A DNA stretch of 64,000 bases. Source: Angomonas deanei. Lineage: Eukaryota; Euglenozoa; Kinetoplastea; Trypanosomatida; Trypanosomatidae. Location of the stretch: assembly GCA_903995115.1 (NCBI GenBank), contig LR877148.1, positions 994,501 through 1,058,500 on the forward strand. Reading direction: 5' to 3'. The stretch's first letter is position 1; each line of letters starts with the position of its first letter. The notes beneath the pieces were generated by a model. The model worked only from the letters and a program-made list of their open reading frames with translations, ran no database searches and was not told the origin of the DNA. Below, one piece after another: positions 51,120-60,726 of the stretch. A program made the translations under genes and the position numbers.

Positions 51120-51542
51120 AGAGGATGGGTATGCTAATTGAAAACAGAAAAGGGAGGAATAATATGAATTAAACGTGAGACTTGAAAGATGAATGCATCA
51201 GTGTTGAGAAAATGGGAACAACCATTCCAGAATTTTTTTTTTCCAAAAAACAGTAATGCTAACTCAGAAGGATTTTCAAAAGTAAAAAAAAAATTGTTTC
51301 TGTTGTAGGAGTACCAACTATAATATATGTCAAATATCAAAAAAAGAAAATATACGATGAAGGAAAGCAACAACACCAGAAAGCCTAGGCAAGAAAGATA
51401 AGGTGACAACCACTCCGAAAAAGATTACAATATACTCTTTTCTCTTTTTCTTTTCCCCTTGTTATCATCCTTCTTCGCAGTATAGTATAGATTCACTCTG
51501 TTTTTTATTTATTTATTTCTCTGTTGTCTTTCACAAATCGTT
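51120..51542. other. Mixed intergenic spacer
   Basis: About 420 bases without a supportable gene. Poly-A/T runs and pyrimidine tracts on both strands are seen. Confidence 0.6.
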
Positions 51543-51740
51543 TTACTGAGAGGTGTTGGCGGGTCCGGGTTCGGGGTCGACGGTATCGGGGATGAACTGG
51601 GCCTCCGGGGCCTCCACATCCTCGACTAGCTTCCCCATCTGACTGTTGCGACGGGGGCGCTGCGGGCGAGGCCGGTCTGCCTTCTCTGGCTCGGGCTCTT
51701 CCCTCTTTAACTTCTCTTCCGCGTTAAATTCAAACGGCAT
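51543..51740 (-). CDS. Small acidic, proline-rich hypothetical protein
   Basis: A 65-residue protein, disordered by composition (E/P/R-rich). It starts MPFEFNAEEKLKREEPEPEK, has a basic RPRPQRPRRNSQ patch and ends in PDTVDPEPGPANTSQ. The RRNS sequence is a plausible basophilic kinase site. A clean ATG and stop, G/C-rich coding bias and its own spacers support a real gene. No function can be assigned. Confidence 0.6.
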   Translation of the reverse strand: MPFEFNAEEKLKREEPEPEKADRPRPQRPRRNSQMGKLVEDVEAPEAQFIPDTVDPEPGPANTSQ

Positions 51741-52013
51741 TTATGTGGTGTTGTTTGTTTTGGTAGAAAATGAGAGTCTCTTGTAGAGAATTTTACTTTT
51801 ATTATATGAATAATAAAAAAACACTAAACCTTAGAAAAGCAGGAGAGAAGAGGAAAAATAATCCCACACTCCTAACAAAACCAACGCCAGCGTTACCCGA
51901 AAATTAAAATAATGACAAAACAAATTGGACGATCGTATCAAGAAAACCCCGTTATCGTGTTTTACTTCCATCGTCTTTCAATAATGCGCTATTCAGCAGC
52001 GACGGTTTGGCCC

Positions 52014-53337
52014 CTACAACTCCTTACGAAGTCTCTTTTCTTGCCGAGGGCTGCGTTGAGGGTTGGTTTGAGTGCTCTCGATGCCCTGGATGTACTCCGG
52101 GGGAAGGATATCCCGTCCCTCCAGCACACGCCCCAGGTACTCCTTGGACGGCAGCAGACAATCGTTCGTCGTCTCCGCAATGTACACCCAGCACTCCCTC
52201 GTTTCACCGGTGTGGAGGTCCACGCACTGGTGCAGCTCACGGCGGTACTGCAGCTCGAACTGGTCCATCATCTCTAGTTGAGAGACACTCATCTCGTAGG
52301 CGGCGCCACAGACATAGTCGGGCATGACGCACTTGGTAATGTGTTCGTTGCACTTTTCTGCCGCGGCCTCCTTCTCCCGCCGCACCCGCACCGGCTCCAC
52401 ATTGTAGTAACCGAAACTCGCGTACTCGGCGCTGTACGGGGACTTGTTGGGCACCAGCACGTATTGGTCCAACTTGACCGGCCGCCGCTGGTAGGCAGGA
52501 CCGATGCGCACACAGACCTGCTCCCACGAAAGGTTCGAGCCGTACCCGAGGTACCACGTCTTGGCCTCCTTTTCATCCTTGGCGATATCACGGGGGACTA
52601 AGGAGGGACCCGTCAGCGCCGCGTACGCCGTCAAGTACTCGCTCGGTACTGTCATAGCACGCGTGACGTGCTGGTCAAAGACCCGCTGCACCTCCTGCAG
52701 GTGGGTTGGTGACGGAAGGAGGTGAAAGGACGAGGCGAAGTTACACCAGTGTGAGCCAGGCCACCGCCCTGTCCCCCACCGTATGGGGTCAGCGAAGGCC
52801 TTCTCCAGGCTGGTCTCCACATGCTGCAATGGTGGCAGCGGCTTCCAGGTGCTGGCAAGGTCCTGTAGCTCAAACTGCCTCTCCAACACCTCTATGTCAA
52901 ATGCGGCAATCACCACCGCGGTCACCGTGCGGGTCGATCCTACCAGCTCACAAGTCTGGTCTGAGACGAGGTTGTAGGAACCTTCCTGTCCCACGGCCTC
53001 CAGCAGGAAAGGCTTCACCGACAGCGGCAGCTCGTGCACCACACCGTAGACCGTGCCACCCAAAGGGGCAGGAGACTGGTGCGGTAAGAGAGGCGGCGCT
53101 GCGTGCCGGTACTTGGACAGGTCCACGTCCGCCCGGTGCGGTGCCTCCGGGGTGACGTTGAGGAGCCCCAGCCGGGGGGACTCCTTGCTTACGGCGCTGA
53201 AAGACAGGCGCAGTCCCTTGACAAGGGCGGGAGAACTGTTTGCCTCCTTAATGTGCACTGCCTCCTCCCGCTGGGAGGAGTCCCTTTAGCAGGGAAAGAT
53301 CGCCTAAGGGACCGTAAGAAAAGTAGAAAAAACTCAT
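52014..53337 (-). CDS. Double gamma-glutamylcyclotransferase-fold protein
   Basis: About 440 codons from the ATG at 53337. The C-terminal unit is plain: WYLGYGSNLSWEQ (residues about 260-272) with AAYEMSVSQLEMMDQFE later, the GGCT/AIG2 signature and acidic residue region. An N-terminal unit also looks GGCT-like: FFYFSYGPLGDLSLLKGLLP at the start, and TVYGVVHELPLSVKPFLLE later. Between them one base must be removed from the GGG near 53270 to join the frames; without it the first frame stops early and no ATG precedes the rest. GGCT folds turn gamma-glutamyl peptides into 5-oxoproline. Confidence 0.75.
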
Positions 53338-53359
53338 TTCGTTTTCTGTCGTTGTTGTG

Positions 53360-53387
53360 CTATTATTAGTAAAGAGTGACGGAGGGT
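53360..53387 (-). promoter_or_regulatory. Predicted spliced-leader acceptor upstream of GGCT-like gene
   Basis: The minus strand has CCCTCCGTCACTCTTTACTA then ATAATAG, about 22 bases before the ATG at 53337. This supports that ATG rather than a later start. Confidence 0.5.
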
Positions 53388-53488
53388 AAAACAAAAAAAT
53401 GATTTCACTTACTCAAGCGCTGTGTCGAAAACCGAGTACAAATACACCCCACAAACACAACCACACGCAATCGTTACATATCTGTGTA

Positions 53489-55288
53489 CTAGTGAACCGC
53501 CACTTCGCGCAGAAGGGAGGTACAGTATTTAATCTCCGACCGCTTTCTCGACTCGGACCATTGCTTTTCCGTCGCTAGCACCTCCGCCAGAAAGGGAAGT
53601 GCCTCCAGCGCCTGGGCCGGACTCGTGTACCCCACACTTGTCCGGCGGAACACCACATCGTCCAGGTGCTCCACGTAGGTGTCCCGCACCAACGCCGTCA
53701 ACCGGTCCACCGGCGACACATTCGCCGCCGAGGTCCGGAGCACTTCAGGACAGGAAAGTTTCAAGTATTGCGAGCGACTCTCACGGTGTTGCTTCCCTTC
53801 GAGCAATGGGGTCTCCGTGACCAGTCGGTCCACTACCTCCTGCGCCATCACACGGGCGAGCACCCTCGTCCCTCCGTAGAGGTGATACAACCCATACGGT
53901 GTGGTGCTCCTCCTCTTCTCCTCGGGTTGCGGTTCTGCCTCGCCGGTTTTCCTGTATTGATCAATGTAATACGAGTTATAGTAAATCTCACCCGCCCACT
54001 TCACTTCTTTGGGGTGCTTCACGACGGGCACCACGTGGGAGAGGCACGAAAGGATGGCGCTGGCGTCCACCTCCACACCACACGAGTGCAAAATGGAAAG
54101 GATTCGCTCCTTCTGCGCCTTGTACCCATTCGCAGAGTGCATCGTTCCATTCGAGCTGGTCTTCCCCTCTAACGGCAGGACGAAGGGGCTGACGCTAGGA
54201 CCGATAAGGTAGCAGTCATCCTTCCACGGCACCACCGTCGCGGCGTTGAAGCTGAACAAGGTGGAGGCGACTTGGAGAGAGTTGGCACCAAATGGGAGGG
54301 TCATCTTCTCCCCTTCCACCGCCACGGAGAAGACCTTCGACCGGGGCACCACCAAGTGAGAAGTGGCGTAGTGCCGCTCAAAGGCAAACGGCGTCTCGCA
54401 GAGATGATTCTTCTCAAATGTGTTTCTTACCTTATCCACCGCGCTACCAGTACAATTGATGACACTCTTCGTGTAGACATCGGCGTAAGCGTTCTTTTGC
54501 AGTTCGTTTTGTACACGAGCCTTCAAGTGCGTTGGACCGTCTTGTGTCTCGCTGATCGACAGCAATGGGGCATAATGAAGCAGTGTCACCCCTAGCTCCT
54601 CCGCCGTGCGTGCGAGGGCGATGGCCGCCTTCATACCGTCCAAATCGTAGTCGCGCGTCACCACACCCCCTTTGACACCTTTTAGTTCAGGGAGGGAGGC
54701 TTCCACCTGACCGCGGGTAACCGGCAGACTGAGCTGAAACGGACCATACAGAGGACTGATGAGGGCGGCAATGAGGGAGGAGGTCAGCAGCTCCACGAGT
54801 TCGGCGGTGTGGAGTCCGGGTAGGAGCGTCCGCACATCGTTGGACATACACTCAGGTGCCACGTTGCGCCACGTGGTGCACGCCCGCCACTGTCGTATTG
54901 CCTGCCGCACCCACAGCAGATCCCGCTGCCGGATCGCACGTTGAATGAAGGGAAAGGCACCCGGTACGAGCGGCTCGGCGGTAGAGGAACTCCCTGCCGC
55001 GAAGTCACTCCGCTCTACCAGTGCCGTCCGCAGTCCTCGCTGGGCCGCTTCGACTGCAGCGTACAGGCCTAACACCCCACCCCCTATCACCAATACATCG
55101 TACGGCTCCTCGCTACTACGGCACAGACTGTCCCAGTGGACGGAGCGCGGCCGGGGAGGGAGGGGACTGGCGACAGGAGAGACCGCAGAAGCCCTTAGTT
55201 TGTACCGTTCGAAGGCGAGATAGCCACTGAAGGCGGTGGCCGCAACGACCCCTACGCGAAACGTAAACCGTCGTGTAGCCCGTCCCAT
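53489..55288 (-). CDS. Divergent FAD-dependent glycerol-3-phosphate dehydrogenase
   Basis: A 599-residue protein, the usual size for mitochondrial GPD2/GlpD. A hydrophobic N-terminal segment (FRVGVVAATAFSGYLAFER) precedes the FAD-binding motif YDVLVIGGGVLGLYAAVEAA and ALVERSDFAAGSSS. VINCTGSAVDKVR matches the second FAD contact. The highly conserved SSRSTKLIHGGVRYL region of the family is here SSSTAEPLVPGAFPFIQRA, and the YDGxxNDxR loop is YDLDGMKAA. The residues that bind substrate are therefore changed. It may be a catalytically altered paralogue of a canonical enzyme elsewhere. The order of all other blocks fits the family. Confidence 0.78.
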   Translation of the reverse strand: MGRATRRFTFRVGVVAATAFSGYLAFERYKLRASAVSPVASPLPPRPRSVHWDSLCRSSEEPYDVLVIGGGVLGLYAAVEAAQRGLRTALVERSDFAAGSSSTAEPLVPGAFPFIQRAIRQRDLLWVRQAIRQWRACTTWRNVAPECMSNDVRTLLPGLHTAELVELLTSSLIAALISPLYGPFQLSLPVTRGQVEASLPELKGVKGGVVTRDYDLDGMKAAIALARTAEELGVTLLHYAPLLSISETQDGPTHLKARVQNELQKNAYADVYTKSVINCTGSAVDKVRNTFEKNHLCETPFAFERHYATSHLVVPRSKVFSVAVEGEKMTLPFGANSLQVASTLFSFNAATVVPWKDDCYLIGPSVSPFVLPLEGKTSSNGTMHSANGYKAQKERILSILHSCGVEVDASAILSCLSHVVPVVKHPKEVKWAGEIYYNSYYIDQYRKTGEAEPQPEEKRRSTTPYGLYHLYGGTRVLARVMAQEVVDRLVTETPLLEGKQHRESRSQYLKLSCPEVLRTSAANVSPVDRLTALVRDTYVEHLDDVVFRRTSVGYTSPAQALEALPFLAEVLATEKQWSESRKRSEIKYCTSLLREVAVH

Positions 55289-55495
55289 GTACTAGTGGAA
55301 AATGTATGCCTGACGGGTTCCTATCCTATAGAAGAAAAAGTGGTAGAGATGGAGAAAGAGGTTTACAACAAGAAAAGAAGAAAACGAAATTGGAAATACA
55401 TGTGTGCGACGGCCCTTCTTTTTTACGTCTAGTTGTCGGTTTACTTTATATCCTTTAATCGGTTATTATTAGTCGCAGGTTTTACAGCTCTAATG

Positions 55496-56544
55496 TTATC
55501 TTTTTTTATAGAGGGAAGGCAGCAGCACTTCCCCTGGCTCTTGAGACAGCTCCCGGTTGGCAACAGCCTGCTTCTCATTTTTGGTGAAATCAAACACCAC
55601 AAAGTAGTCCCCCGCCACGTCTTGGTAGTCCAGCGTGAACCCAATGCTCTCCACCATCTCCGCGAACCGCCTCGGGTGGGGTATCCTAGAGCGTACCTCC
55701 ACAATTTTGAGCAACCGATTGGGTTTCAGAATGCGAAACGCCTCGAAGAGAGACTTTTCATAGTCGGTCGCCATTAAACTAAGAGAGAAGACACAAATAT
55801 CGACACTGGCGTCCTCGAGTGGGACGTTGGTGGCGTCAGCGACGGTGACGCGGTCATTGAGGGCGCAGAAGTCAAAGGAATGCACCGTGTACCCTTTCGG
55901 CTGCAGTTCAGCCGCTATCTGTGCCTCCCCACACCCCATGTCCGCCACGACCCACGTCTGCGGGATGTGACCTGGCATGGTCTTGCCCTTGTTACCGAGA
56001 AACTTACCCCGACGGTCTCCGGTGAGAGCCTCCACAATAATTTTATTCGGGTTCATCGGCCACTGCACTAGCTGTTGCTGGTACCCAACGTGGTAGTCCT
56101 GGAAGGTGTGCTTGTCGCGTAATATCTGCGACGCCAGGGCGTTGGGGGAGTTGTAGATTTGCTCGTTGAGAAGACGAAAGGTGCTGGCGTTAAGTTTTTG
56201 CTTGAAATGATCTAGCAAGTCGTCGTCGCCCCTCCGTCGGAGCACGCTGCGTCGCTGTGCAGCACTGCTGGCGTTGTCCCGCCGCGCGTTATTCTTCGCG
56301 TTGGCGTCCACCACGTCATGCTTTTCCGGGATCTTCTTCTGCTTCTTGTAGATCTTTTCCTCCAGTTTGCTCTTGAAGGGAACGTTTCGCTTATCGTTGG
56401 CGCTGTCCCTACTGGAGCCGTTGTGGTAATCTACGATGGACCCTTTCAAATAACTTTTGGGCTTCTTGTCATTGACTACCTGTTTTTTCGCCTTCTTTTT
56501 GCCTTCTTGTCAATTTTCTTTTTGAAGTGGTGTCCTCCTAACAT
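55496..56544 (-). CDS. RRP8-like nucleolar rRNA methyltransferase
   Basis: About 349 codons from the ATG at 56544. The N-terminus is very basic (MLGGHHFKKKIDKK), as expected for nucleolar targeting. One base must be added near 56495-56508 to continue into the long frame (QVVNDKKPKSYLKGSIVDYH). The Rossmann methyltransferase domain has FRLLNEQIYNSPNALA, WPMNPNKIIVEAL, VADMGCGEAQIAAEL (SAM motif I), ATNVPLEDASVDICVFSLSL and MATDYEKSLFEAFRILKPN. This order is specific for RRP8, which makes m1A in the large-subunit rRNA in yeast. Confidence 0.88.
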
Positions 56545-56756
56545 TGGTAATGGAAAGCGGTGCTTACGAATTCTGTTCAGGAAAGGAGCGAGAAAGGTGG
56601 GATAGTATTTTCGCGTTCGCTTTGCCGTATCAAGAGCTCAACACAAGAACCACAGCAGTAAACAGAGCAAATGAAAAACTATGTCGTATATGAAGGTGCA
56701 TTTCTATAATCAAAAATATAATGTGTAAAAAAAGATCTATGCGTGGTTTGTGCCCT

Positions 56757-59378
56757 TTATCGATCCTGTGTCGAATCCATCTCGGACTCGTCGCTTGATT
56801 CCACCTGGTGTTTCCTCTTCTTATCCGCGTACTCTGCACCAGTTCGCTTGACTAAGGAAATACACTGTGTCAGAAACTCGTCTCGACTGCCCGTAATTTT
56901 CCGAAAAATATCCGCCGCGTCGACACGATAGTCGTTCAGCTTTCGCTCGTGCGAGGATACCCCCGCGTTGTGCATCACCTGCTCTCCCACTAGCGCGGTC
57001 TCGTCGTCTTGGGGGACAGGAGAGACGATACGGCGGACGACCGGAGAGTGTGTGGGAGACATACGCCCCGCCGGGACAGACCGGAGAGAGGTGTCGTTGT
57101 CTGCCCGACTGTGCCACGGGGATGTTTTGGAAATATCCGAGAGCGACTCTACCGTCCCTGCGTGGACGGCAGACAGCGGACTGTCCATCTCCCGCCGCAC
57201 GGGGCGAGGGGCAGAGTTCCCAATCGACGTTGTCTGCACCTGTGGTGGGCTGCGCTGATCGATTTCCTTCTGTTCCATGTTTCTCCTACCCGGGTAAGAG
57301 TTTCGGATGGGAGGGTTATTGTTATTCTCCCGCATGGCGCCCAATCGACCAATCGTCGTGAGCGCCTTTGGGGTACTCGTGGCACTATCCACCGCTAGCC
57401 GCTGACGGTACACTTCACTGGCTGGTTTGGGGGTAAAGGTCTCGGAGGGGCTGCTCCTCGCGGCGGATGGGGACCGCATCGCTAGTTCGGCAGAGTGGCG
57501 CAGCTGCTCTTTCCGCAGCTCCAGGACCGCCTTCTCCTCCGCGTCCCTCGCCTTCTTCTTGTAGGTACTGAACTGTTCCTCCAGCCGGGCACGACGGCTC
57601 CGCTCGCTCTCCAGCTGCTGCCGTAGTCTCTGGAGTGGCTCGTCGCTGCTGGTGGCGAGTACTTTTAGTTTTGCATCCTTTTCCTTCAGTTGCCGCTTCA
57701 ACGACGCCACAATCTCATCGGACTGTGCCTTGAATTGAACCGCCTTCTGCTTCTGCTCGTTGAGCAGCTGATCCAGCTTCATCTTTTCCTCTGTCGCCTT
57801 CATGGAGTAGTTTTGAGCGCGGTGGGTTTCCTCCATGATTTCCTCCTGCATCCCTTCCAGACGGGCCTTGAGCAGTTCAATGGTGTGGTTTGCCGTCTCT
57901 AGTTGCTGCGTCACCGACTTTACCTTTTCCTCTCCCTCGTGCTTTTCAATCTCCACTTGTCGTGTGAGGCGGTCGATCTCTCGCTTGTGCTCTTCCTGCA
58001 CCTCCTCTGCGGTGTCCTCTGCGAGGATAAGGCGCTCCTTCAGAGAGACCACCTCCTTGTTCAGCTTATCGTTCTCCTCCTCGAGGGAGGTCACTTGCTG
58101 ACTGTATTGGTCTACCACCGCCTCCTTCTCCTCCGTCAGCGCCGCCATGTCTCGCTTGAGACTCTTGTACTTGCGCTCCACCTTTTCCAGGTAGCTCATC
58201 CTAGTTGAGGTATCGGAGAGTAGCTGCTGGTAGTTGGCGGCCGTGGCGTTGAACTCCTCTTCCAGCTGGGTGATGGCTTCGTTTGAGGCACCTTTCTGCG
58301 ACTCAATCTGTGCCTTCAAGTTTTCCACCTCCTGGCACAGCTCCGTCTCTCGCTCGCACAGTCGTCTCTTTTCCTCCTCCACCGTCTCCATCTCTCGCAG
58401 GTGCTGTAGGTGATTTCGCTTCAGCTCCTCCACGTACTGTTCCAGCTGCGCCACCTTCTCGTACGCCACCTGCGTGTTGGTCTCCCCCAGCTGGGATGTC
58501 TTGCTGTAGAGGAGCAGCTCATTCTTCCTTTCCTCCAACTCACTTCGCAGACTATCCTTCTCTTTTTTCAGAGTTCGCAGTTCCGCCTCCAAGTCCGCCA
58601 CTCGCTGTGATTCTGCCTCTAAGGTGGACTGCAGTAAACTTTGTTTCACGGCGTACGACACCGAGAGCTGCTCCGCCACCTCCTTGGCCGCCTCCGACCG
58701 ACAGGTGACGATGGACTCCCGCAGGGTCGCCATCTCATTGGCATGCGTCAGCTTCACCTCAAGGATATTCTTTTCCTTTTCTCTAATCTCCTCTTTCAAA
58801 GTGTTAATGGTATCTAACAAACGCTGCGTCCCCTTGTCTCTATTCTCCCGGTCCTCTGGACTGGCAGGGGACGGCTGCAGCGGCGGGGGTGTGCGCTGAA
58901 TAGAGGGCGGCGGCAGTCCAGACTTGGGGGAAGTATCCGGCGAGGGTTGGGCTGATGTGTTGGGGGTGACAAGGTTTCTATACGTGTTGGTCCACCGCTG
59001 GCCGAATTCGGTCTTCATCATGGCATCACTATAATACGTGTTTTCCGTTGTCTTGGTGCCGGAGGAGTTGACGCTAATGACATTAATCTTGGAGGACGGC
59101 TTCAGGGGGGTGGCCTCCGAGTAGACACGACCGTTACTATCGTTTATATAAGAGTGTGAACTAGCGGAGTGAAAGGATGGCCTTTCCAGTCTACGGTCGC
59201 TGACCGCCGCCTCGTAGGAGCTCGTGGAGGTATCGTCGTAGCTCTCGTTACGTCTTTTGCGCTGCTTTTTCCGTAGCGAAGAAGGGTCGGTAGCCCGGTA
59301 GAGTCGTTCTACCCCTTCCTCCGTGCTTGCGATTAGCTGCTGAAGGTCTTTGGGTAATTCACTTCTATAAGAGCGCAT
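56757..59378 (-). CDS. Long coiled-coil protein, cytoskeletal candidate
   Basis: An 873-residue protein. The N-terminal 185 residues are S/T/P-rich and basic. Residues about 185-640 form a nearly continuous coiled coil rich in E/K/Q/L. A disordered S/P/R-rich segment follows. The last about 65 residues form a compact-looking helix (HERKLNDYRVDAADIFRKIT, SRDEFLTQCISLVKRTGAEY). No motor, kinase or membrane motif is seen. Basal-body, flagellar or Golgi-tether roles are all possible. Confidence 0.75.
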   Translation of the reverse strand: MRSYRSELPKDLQQLIASTEEGVERLYRATDPSSLRKKQRKRRNESYDDTSTSSYEAAVSDRRLERPSFHSASSHSYINDSNGRVYSEATPLKPSSKINVISVNSSGTKTTENTYYSDAMMKTEFGQRWTNTYRNLVTPNTSAQPSPDTSPKSGLPPPSIQRTPPPLQPSPASPEDRENRDKGTQRLLDTINTLKEEIREKEKNILEVKLTHANEMATLRESIVTCRSEAAKEVAEQLSVSYAVKQSLLQSTLEAESQRVADLEAELRTLKKEKDSLRSELEERKNELLLYSKTSQLGETNTQVAYEKVAQLEQYVEELKRNHLQHLREMETVEEEKRRLCERETELCQEVENLKAQIESQKGASNEAITQLEEEFNATAANYQQLLSDTSTRMSYLEKVERKYKSLKRDMAALTEEKEAVVDQYSQQVTSLEEENDKLNKEVVSLKERLILAEDTAEEVQEEHKREIDRLTRQVEIEKHEGEEKVKSVTQQLETANHTIELLKARLEGMQEEIMEETHRAQNYSMKATEEKMKLDQLLNEQKQKAVQFKAQSDEIVASLKRQLKEKDAKLKVLATSSDEPLQRLRQQLESERSRRARLEEQFSTYKKKARDAEEKAVLELRKEQLRHSAELAMRSPSAARSSPSETFTPKPASEVYRQRLAVDSATSTPKALTTIGRLGAMRENNNNPPIRNSYPGRRNMEQKEIDQRSPPQVQTTSIGNSAPRPVRREMDSPLSAVHAGTVESLSDISKTSPWHSRADNDTSLRSVPAGRMSPTHSPVVRRIVSPVPQDDETALVGEQVMHNAGVSSHERKLNDYRVDAADIFRKITGSRDEFLTQCISLVKRTGAEYADKKRKHQVESSDESEMDSTQDR

Positions 59379-59585
59379 TGGGATAAGAATGTAACGTTTC
59401 TCTGAATCTATTTTATAGTTTCTTTTGGGTTTCCTTTTTTGAGGGATAAAAGAGAGAAGTTATTTCATATCACTTGTATCCTTTTAACGCTTGGGGAAAG
59501 CAGAAGTCACACATGAATGAAAATAATAGAAAAAAGAAATTAAATAAGATTGTAGCAGTTATCAGTGGTTGTAGCACCACTAATG

Positions 59586-60575
59586 CTAAAAAATATCTTC
59601 CTCACTCCCTTTCCTCCAGTGAAAGTTGGGACTCACTCCTTTTATAAACAATTTTCTGCGAGGGTTTGCTAGCTCTTCCTCCTCGTCAGACGACACGGGC
59701 GACATGCCAATCATCGTCATCGACTCGGAGTATTCCCCATACCTCGAGGGCGACTGGGAGACGGCCTCTGACGGGTGGCTGAAGTGGGAGGTGAGGGAGG
59801 AAGGAAACAGATTGCTCTTAAACGTGAATTGTGCACCACCCCGTACCGGGACAGGAGTGGCAGTCTTTAGACGCTCCTTATAGGTGGGCAATATACGGTT
59901 GACGTGCAGCTCCTGTAGGGGCGGGGAGACCGGTGGTGGGGGGAGGGAGGGAGGGAAGACAGTATTCGTCTGACGTAGTGTCTCCCACAACTGGTCTGGC
60001 GGTATCTTTGGAGGAGGTGCTTCTATGTGTTCCCTTTTTAACGGAGAAGGGTCCTCCGCTGGTTCTGCTTTTTTCACCAAGCTGGCGGGGGTGGCAATGA
60101 AGATGGAAAGGTCATTGCCCTCGCTGACTCGGAAACGATCTTCCGCTAAAGGAGAGGGAGCGACCGGCTCCTCCTCTTTTCGACTTTTTCGTTCAGACTT
60201 TCGTTTCTTCTTTTTGGTGGGGAAAGGATTCCTCACCCGGACACATTCGATGCGCTCCTTCAGCTTCCTCAACTCCAACACTGCCTCCCCGTCCAACTCC
60301 TCCTCTGCGCTGTTCTCAAATTCATCCCAGCTGGAGACACTCTCGAACTCGTATTCCCCAACACTTTTGGGCACATCTTGACTGACGGAGGAAGGCGTCA
60401 TGGTGACATTGTACTGGTGGCTGCCTCGCTTGCTGGATTCGCTGCTCACGTCTTTTTCAAACACATCGGTCAGCGCAAAGGCTTTGCTAGGTGGGGCGGG
60501 AGGGATGCCGCCGGCGTAACACGTCGGCTTCAGGGAGGTTTTGGACCCGCGGATGGGTTTCTTGTGCTGCTCCAT
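59586..60575 (-). CDS. Unrecognised low-complexity protein
   Basis: A 329-residue protein rich in P, S, E and K. It starts MEQHKKPIRGSKTSLKPTCY. It has an acidic segment (VSSWDEFENSAEEELDGEAV), then a basic cluster (FPTKKKKRKSERKSRKEEEP) that could be a nuclear-localisation signal. It ends RRKLFIKGVSPNFHWRKGSE. No known domain is recognised. A strong pyrimidine tract lies just upstream. Confidence 0.65.
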   Translation of the reverse strand: MEQHKKPIRGSKTSLKPTCYAGGIPPAPPSKAFALTDVFEKDVSSESSKRGSHQYNVTMTPSSVSQDVPKSVGEYEFESVSSWDEFENSAEEELDGEAVLELRKLKERIECVRVRNPFPTKKKKRKSERKSRKEEEPVAPSPLAEDRFRVSEGNDLSIFIATPASLVKKAEPAEDPSPLKREHIEAPPPKIPPDQLWETLRQTNTVFPPSLPPPPVSPPLQELHVNRILPTYKERLKTATPVPVRGGAQFTFKSNLFPSSLTSHFSHPSEAVSQSPSRYGEYSESMTMIGMSPVSSDEEEELANPRRKLFIKGVSPNFHWRKGSEEDIF

Positions 60576-60586
60576 TTGGAGTTTGT

Positions 60587-60622
60587 CTTGAAGAGATGGC
60601 AGTGAGAGAGAGAGAGGAAAGA
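60587..60622 (-). promoter_or_regulatory. Predicted spliced-leader acceptor (CT-repeat tract)
   Basis: The clearest acceptor in the window. The minus strand reads TTCTTTCCTCTCTCTCTCTC, then ACTGCCATCTCTTCAAG, with the AG about 11 bases before the ATG at 60575. The first AG after the tract fits the kinetoplastid rule. Confidence 0.6.
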
Positions 60623-60726
60623 ATCAATAAGATGCTGGCCTTTACTTTCCTCATCTGCTGTGAAATCAAAAATAAACGTATACCACAACATAAAAAGACA
60701 CATTTTTTTTTTTTCTTCAGATGTTT

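Noticed and set aside
2600-56544. Programmed ribosomal frameshifting as a general mechanism
   Set aside because: The shifts go both ways, share no slippery motif or stop context, and sit mainly in homopolymers. Assembly indels explain them more simply, although I have not excluded recoding at single sites.
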